Notes under the pieces: model-generated
What the model was told of the DNA's origin: nothing
What the model saw: only the letters and a program-made list of their open reading frames with translations
Databases searched by the model: none
Position numbers and translations under genes: made by a program
Shown here: piece by piece, positions 5,018 through 9,239 of the stretch
Layout: each line of letters begins with the position of its first letter
Position numbering within the stretch: the stretch's first letter is position 1
NCBI GenBank assembly: GCA_035293565.1
Contig: DATGMP010000098.1
Location: 1 to 9,239 of the forward strand
Reading direction: 5' to 3'
Length of the DNA stretch: 9,239 nucleotides
Origin: DATGMP01 sp035293565
GTDB taxonomy: Bacteria; Pseudomonadota; Alphaproteobacteria; BOG-932; Roseiterribacteraceae

Positions 5018-8000
5018 ATGGGCCGATTTTCGATCCGCTACCCCTACTTCATCGTCGTCTGCTTCCTGATCATCTCCGTGATCGGGCTGAGCTCGATCAT
5101 CCGGATGCCCGTCGACCTGTTCCCGCCGATCAAGATCCCGGTGGTCGTCGTCGCGACCTTCTATTCCGGCATGCCCGCCGAGGAAATCGAAACCTCGATC
5201 ACCGGCCGCTTCGAGCGCTTCTTCACGCTGGGGAGCGGGATCGATCACATCGAATCGAAATCGCTCAACGGCGTCAGCCTGATCAAGATCTACTTTCAGC
5301 CGGGCATGGATGCCGATGCGGCGGTGACCGAGATCACCAATCTGGCCATGGCGGATTTGCGGAAATTGCCGGCGGGCACGTTGCCGCCCGTCGTTCTCAA
5401 ATTCGATGCGTCGAGCCTGCCGCTCTGCCTGATCACGCTCAAGGCGCAGGGGCTGAACGAAGCTCAGCTCCGCGATATGGGCCAATACAATGTGCGCAAT
5501 CAGGTCGCCAACGTGCCAGGCGCGTCGGTGCCACAGCCCTTCGGCGGCAAGTACCGACAGATCATGGTCTATGTCGACCCGCTGAAGCTCGAGGCCAATC
5601 AGCTCAGCGTCATGGACGTCGTGCGATCCATCAACGACGCAAATCTTATTTTGCCCGCGGGCGACGTGAAGATCGGCCCGCTCGATTACACGCTCTTCAC
5701 CAACAGCCAGATCGACGACGTTCATCAGATCAACTCGGTCCCGCTCAAGACGGTCGGTAACTCCTGGGTGACGGTCGGCGACGTAGGCTATGCCAAGGAC
5801 GGGTCGCAGATTCAGTACAATGTCGTCCGTGTTGACGGTCAGCCCTCCGTCTATCTCCCGGTGCTGAAACAGGGCGGCGACTCCAACACGATCGCCGTGG
5901 TCGATGGCGTGAAGAATGCGCTCGCGCATCTGGTCGACGTGCCGACGAGCCTAGTCGCGAAGGTCATGTTCGACCAGTCGATCTTCGTCAAGAACGCCAT
6001 CAAGAACCTGATCGACGAAGGAGCAATCGGACTCGTCCTCACTGGCGTGATGATCCTCGTATTCCTTGCCAGCCCCCGCGGCACGATCGGGGCGTTCCTA
6101 TCGATTCCGCTATCGGTGATGACCGCCTTCGTCGTCCTCTATTTCGGAGGAAGCACGATCAATTCGATGATTCTCGGCGGATTGGCGCTCGCCTTTTCGC
6201 GCGTCATCGACAATTCGGTGATCGTGCTGGAGAACATCTTCCGTCACATCGAGCATGGCGAGGAGCCGCACAGGGCGGCGGAGGTCGGAGCGCAGGAAGT
6301 CGCCCTTCCGGTGCTGGCCGCGACGCTGACGACGGCGCTGGTCTTCTTTCCGGTCGTCTTCCTGTTCGGCGTCAGCCGCTATTTGTTCACCGCGCTGGCG
6401 CTCGCGGTCGTGCTGTCGCTGTTCGCCTCTTATTTCGTGGCGCTCACGATCCTGCCGCTGTTCTGCGCAAAGTTCCTGAAGCCCCATGTGGCGAGCGAGC
6501 ACGCGCCGGACCGACCGAGCCGCCAGTCGTGGGGGGCACGTTTCAGTGCCCGGTTCAATGCGGGATTCGAGGCCATGCTGGTCCGGTACGATCGACTGGT
6601 CGCCCGCGTCCTTGTCCGGCCGCGCGCCAACCTCGCGCTGCTGCTGGGCGCCAGCCTTGCCGCGTGCACGGCGATCATCCTGGTGCAGCAGAGCTACTTT
6701 CCGCGGACCGATCCCGGCCAGTTCGTCATCAATCTAAAGGTGCCGACGGGAACCCGCCTGGAGGATACGACCGAGACGGTCGCAAAGGTCGAGAACATCA
6801 TCCGCAGCGTCGTCGATAAGAGCGATCTGGGCGTGGTGGTCTCCAATATCGGGGTCACGCCCGGCTTCTCGTCGATGTATACGAGCAACACCGCATCGCA
6901 TACGGCGTTCGTCCAGGCGAGCTTGAAAGCCGGACATCGGGTCGGCAGCTACGAGTACATGGACCGCGTGCGCAAGGCGATCGCCAGGCAGTTGCCCGAG
7001 GTCACCACCTATTTTCAGACCGGCGGTCTGGTGGATGCCGTCCTCAATCTCGGGCTGCCCGCGCCGATCGACTTGCAGGTGACAGGCTCCAATCTCGATC
7101 GCACCTACGGGCTCGCCAACAAGCTCGCATCCCAAATTCGAGCAATCCCGGGCGTCAGCGACGTGTTCATACCGCAGGACAATGACGCGCCGTCCTTCAG
7201 GCTCGACATCGACAGACTGCATGCCGGCGAGATGGGCCTGAGCGAGAAGGAGATCGTCAGCGACGTGATCACCGCCGTCAACTCCAATCAGATGATCGCG
7301 CCCAACTATTGGGTCGATCCCAAGAGCGGCAACGATTACATGCTGACCGTGCAGTACCCCGAGACGACGGTGAAGACGCTAAGCGACCTCAAGGCCATCC
7401 CGCTGCGCTCCCCGAACGCGTTGCAGCCGACTCGGCTCGATACCGTCGCCGACGTGAAGCCGATTTTGTCGCCGACGCTCGTGAGCCATTACCAGCTCGC
7501 GCGCGTGATCGATATCTATGTCTCGCCGTCGGGCGAGGATCTGGCGCGAGTCTCGTCGGCGATCGACCGAATCCTCGCCAAGACGGAGATGCCGAGGGGC
7601 GTACGCGTGAACATCCAAGGCTCAGTCAATGCGATGCACTCTTCTTTCAGCAGCTTCGGATCGGGCCTGCTGCTCGCGACGCTGCTCGTCTATCTGATCC
7701 TGGTCGCGCAGTTCCGTTCGGTAATCGATCCGCTGATCATCCTGCTCGCCATCCCGCCTGGCCTCGCCGGCGTTATCGTGACCTTGTGGCTGACCGGCAC
7801 CTCGCTGAACGTGATGTCGCTGATGGGGGTCATCATGCTGGTCGGGATAGCGGTCTCGAACAGCATTCTGATCGTCGAGTTCGCTCACCGGCTATGGACC
7901 GACGCGCGAAGCGTGCGCGAGGCGGTCGCGCTCGCCTGCCGGGTCAGGCTGCGCCCGGTCCTCATGACGTCCTTGGCGACGATGATAGGTCTGATCCCGA

Positions 8001-8176
8001 TGGCGCTGGGGCTCGGCGAAGGCAGCGAGGCCTACAGTCCGCTCGCTCGCGCCATCATCGGCGGCCTCGGCGTCTCGGTCGCGATTACCGTATTTATCGT
8101 CCCCGCCGCCTTTGTGGCCGTCTACGAACGCAAGAGTCCGCCCCACAGGTCCACAGCGGAAGCAGCGACGGCATGA
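5018..8176 (+). CDS. RND-family inner-membrane transporter (HAE1/AcrB-like) with altered proton relay
   Basis: This is a 1052-residue, full-length RND permease, the proton-driven inner-membrane part of tripartite envelope pumps. The layout is canonical: TM1 near residues 9-29, MPVDLFPPIKIP entering the first periplasmic porter domain, TM2-6 about 333-490, TM7 about 538-557, a second periplasmic domain to about 870, then TM8-12 ending in a short basic tail. The TM4 motif reads RVIDNSVIVLEN, so AcrB Asp407 is kept as D398 but Asp408 is N399. In TM10, GIAVSNSILIVEF puts S947 where AcrB has Lys940. TM11 keeps R977 and T984 (RLRPVLMT), matching AcrB Arg971 and Thr978. ATG 5018 is the first usable start and gives the usual RYPYF entry to TM1, though its ribosome site is weak and a dyad precedes it. 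It overlaps the outer-membrane factor gene by ATGA, implying translational coupling. The substrate cannot be read from sequence, and no adaptor gene is adjacent. Confidence 0.95.
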   Translation: MGRFSIRYPYFIVVCFLIISVIGLSSIIRMPVDLFPPIKIPVVVVATFYSGMPAEEIETSITGRFERFFTLGSGIDHIESKSLNGVSLIKIYFQPGMDADAAVTEITNLAMADLRKLPAGTLPPVVLKFDASSLPLCLITLKAQGLNEAQLRDMGQYNVRNQVANVPGASVPQPFGGKYRQIMVYVDPLKLEANQLSVMDVVRSINDANLILPAGDVKIGPLDYTLFTNSQIDDVHQINSVPLKTVGNSWVTVGDVGYAKDGSQIQYNVVRVDGQPSVYLPVLKQGGDSNTIAVVDGVKNALAHLVDVPTSLVAKVMFDQSIFVKNAIKNLIDEGAIGLVLTGVMILVFLASPRGTIGAFLSIPLSVMTAFVVLYFGGSTINSMILGGLALAFSRVIDNSVIVLENIFRHIEHGEEPHRAAEVGAQEVALPVLAATLTTALVFFPVVFLFGVSRYLFTALALAVVLSLFASYFVALTILPLFCAKFLKPHVASEHAPDRPSRQSWGARFSARFNAGFEAMLVRYDRLVARVLVRPRANLALLLGASLAACTAIILVQQSYFPRTDPGQFVINLKVPTGTRLEDTTETVAKVENIIRSVVDKSDLGVVVSNIGVTPGFSSMYTSNTASHTAFVQASLKAGHRVGSYEYMDRVRKAIARQLPEVTTYFQTGGLVDAVLNLGLPAPIDLQVTGSNLDRTYGLANKLASQIRAIPGVSDVFIPQDNDAPSFRLDIDRLHAGEMGLSEKEIVSDVITAVNSNQMIAPNYWVDPKSGNDYMLTVQYPETTVKTLSDLKAIPLRSPNALQPTRLDTVADVKPILSPTLVSHYQLARVIDIYVSPSGEDLARVSSAIDRILAKTEMPRGVRVNIQGSVNAMHSSFSSFGSGLLLATLLVYLILVAQFRSVIDPLIILLAIPPGLAGVIVTLWLTGTSLNVMSLMGVIMLVGIAVSNSILIVEFAHRLWTDARSVREAVALACRVRLRPVLMTSLATMIGLIPMALGLGEGSEAYSPLARAIIGGLGVSVAITVFIVPAAFVAVYERKSPPHRSTAEAATA

Positions 8177-9239
8177 GATCGCTCCGTTGGATCATTGCCG
8201 GCACGACCTGCCTCGCGCTGGCCGTTTCATGCGAAACGCGTGCCGCGAGCGAGCCCGATATCTCGGGCGGCGCACTTAGCCTCGCCGATGCGCAGGCGCT
8301 GGCGCTGCGGAACCATCCGGCGATCGCCGCCGAGAGCGCGCGCGCAAGCGCATCGGGCGAAACGGTGGTCGAGGCAAAGTCAGCGCTCTATCCCCAGCTC
8401 TATGGCGCCGCCAACAAGGTCTTCGCCGGATCGAACACGCGCGTCACCGCACCTGCTGGCGCGCTCAACAATCCGTCAATCCTCGCGCACGGGTCGGCGG
8501 GGGTAAGCGTCACGCAGCTGATCACCGATTTCGGTCGCCAGAGCGATATCATCTCCGCATCGGAGGCGGCGCTTCGATCGGAGCAGGACCGGGTCGACGC
8601 CACTCGCGACATCGTTCTCTTCCATGCAACCGAGGCCTATTACAACGTGCTCCGCGCCCAAGCGCTGCTCAAGGTCGCGCGGGGCACCGTGAAGACGCGG
8701 TCGACGCTTTACGACCAGATCTCGCGCCTCCGCTCGGCGCAGCTGAAATCGGACCTCGATGTGAGTTACGCGAAGCTTGGCCTCGATCAGGCCAACCTTG
8801 TCCTCAATCGCGCCGAAGCCAATTTGAACGATGCATGGGCGCGCTTGGCCGAAGCCCTGGGTTTGCCGTCGGCCCGCCAGTTCGCGTTGACCAGCGCGGC
8901 CAAGGACGTGCCTCCGCTCGCCGGAACCGAGGATGAGGCGGTCGCCGAGGCCTTGGCGCGCAATCCCGAGCTCCAGGCGATCCAGGCATCGCGCGATGCG
9001 GCCCACGCGCAGGCGGACGCCGACGCAAAAGCCCGCCTGCCGGTGGTGAGCGCGGGCGGCTTCGCCGGAATCAATCCACTCCGCGAGAGCGACCAACGCC
9101 TATCCTCGAACTACGCGGCAGGCGGGATCGTCATCACCATTCCGCTCTACACCGGCGGCAGGCTGACGGCGCAGGAGCGGCGCTCGGCCTTCGTCGCGAC
9201 CGCCGCCGATCGGGACGTGGATGCCGCACGCAACGCGCT
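8173..9239 (+). CDS. TolC-family outer-membrane factor, C-terminus outside window
   Basis: This is the outer-membrane channel and periplasmic tunnel of an RND tripartite pump. I read 355 codons from ATG 8173 to the right edge. Residues 1 to about 24 are a signal peptide, probably cut at TRA|AS. C20 sits in AVSC, a poor lipobox, so lipidation is unlikely but possible. The first TolC repeat shows LSLADAQALALRNHP (residues 36-49), long amphipathic helices, and the turn motif DFGR (119-122). The second repeat begins near residue 254 with EAVAEALARNPELQAI and reaches the matching IPLYTGGR (323-330). The start overlaps the RND stop in an ATGA arrangement with GGAAG ten bases upstream, so the two are co-translated. 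The missing part should contain the rest of the second coiled-coil hairpin. Family assignment is secure. Confidence 0.93.
   Translation, partial: MRSLRWIIAGTTCLALAVSCETRAASEPDISGGALSLADAQALALRNHPAIAAESARASASGETVVEAKSALYPQLYGAANKVFAGSNTRVTAPAGALNNPSILAHGSAGVSVTQLITDFGRQSDIISASEAALRSEQDRVDATRDIVLFHATEAYYNVLRAQALLKVARGTVKTRSTLYDQISRLRSAQLKSDLDVSYAKLGLDQANLVLNRAEANLNDAWARLAEALGLPSARQFALTSAAKDVPPLAGTEDEAVAEALARNPELQAIQASRDAAHAQADADAKARLPVVSAGGFAGINPLRESDQRLSSNYAAGGIVITIPLYTGGRLTAQERRSAFVATAADRDVDAARNA

Noticed and set aside
4958..5929. Minus-strand 323-codon open frame
   Set aside because: It is antisense to the well-supported RND gene. Its Asp/Arg/His-rich composition is that of a shadow frame.
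8218..8235. Lipoprotein signal in the TolC-family protein
   Set aside because: AVSC lacks the usual Leu/Val/Ile at -3, and a normal signal peptidase I site follows at TRA|AS.
1..9239. Mobile elements, CRISPR, tRNA or rRNA
   Set aside because: No transposase-like frame, regularly spaced repeats, cloverleaf or rRNA-like sequence was seen on either strand.

Overview
The window looks like part of an alphaproteobacterial chromosome, most likely from a sphingomonad (Sphingomonas, Sphingobium or Novosphingobium type). This is inferred from GC-rich coding DNA, AT-rich promoter gaps, a TonB-free set of outer-membrane barrels ending in Phe, and a substrate-oxidoreductase/TetR/porin/RND gene mix typical of catabolic loci in that group. 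The taxon is an impression, not a measurement. No tRNA, rRNA, CRISPR array, transposase or integrase was seen.

Layout from left to right. Bases 1-832 (minus strand) hold the first 277 codons of an Old Yellow Enzyme-type NADH:flavin oxidoreductase that runs off the left edge. It is divergent from a TetR-family regulator (1039-1809, plus). The gap between them carries a perfect TGTATATACA palindrome inside the spacer of the oxidoreductase promoter. After tetR comes an AT-rich stretch with a 32-base inverted repeat, a likely promoter, and a leader of about 300 bases with no convincing gene. Next is a coiled-coil outer-membrane porin of DcaP-like build (2235-3785), closed by a textbook intrinsic terminator (3810-3837).

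A second unit follows. It has a probable promoter and a 24-base dyad (3899-3922) that shares sequence with the tetR/oxidoreductase operator. Its genes are a small secreted beta-barrel protein resembling the phenol-degradation 'MetA pathway' outer-membrane family (3954-4844), a full-length RND inner-membrane transporter (5018-8176), and a TolC-type outer-membrane factor that overlaps the transporter by four bases and runs off the right edge (8173-9239). A 32-base dyad sits just before the RND start codon. No periplasmic adaptor (membrane fusion protein) gene is present in the window; it may lie to the right.

Working model (inference): the TetR protein senses a hydrophobic or aromatic compound and controls both the flavoenzyme and the envelope transport unit through a shared operator. 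The two barrels would move the compound across the outer membrane, the flavoenzyme would reduce an enone or enoyl substrate, and the RND/TolC pair would export it, a product or a toxic intermediate. The most unusual protein feature is the RND transporter's changed proton-relay site: the AcrB Asp-Asp pair in TM4 reads Asp-Asn, and the TM10 Lys is replaced by Ser.
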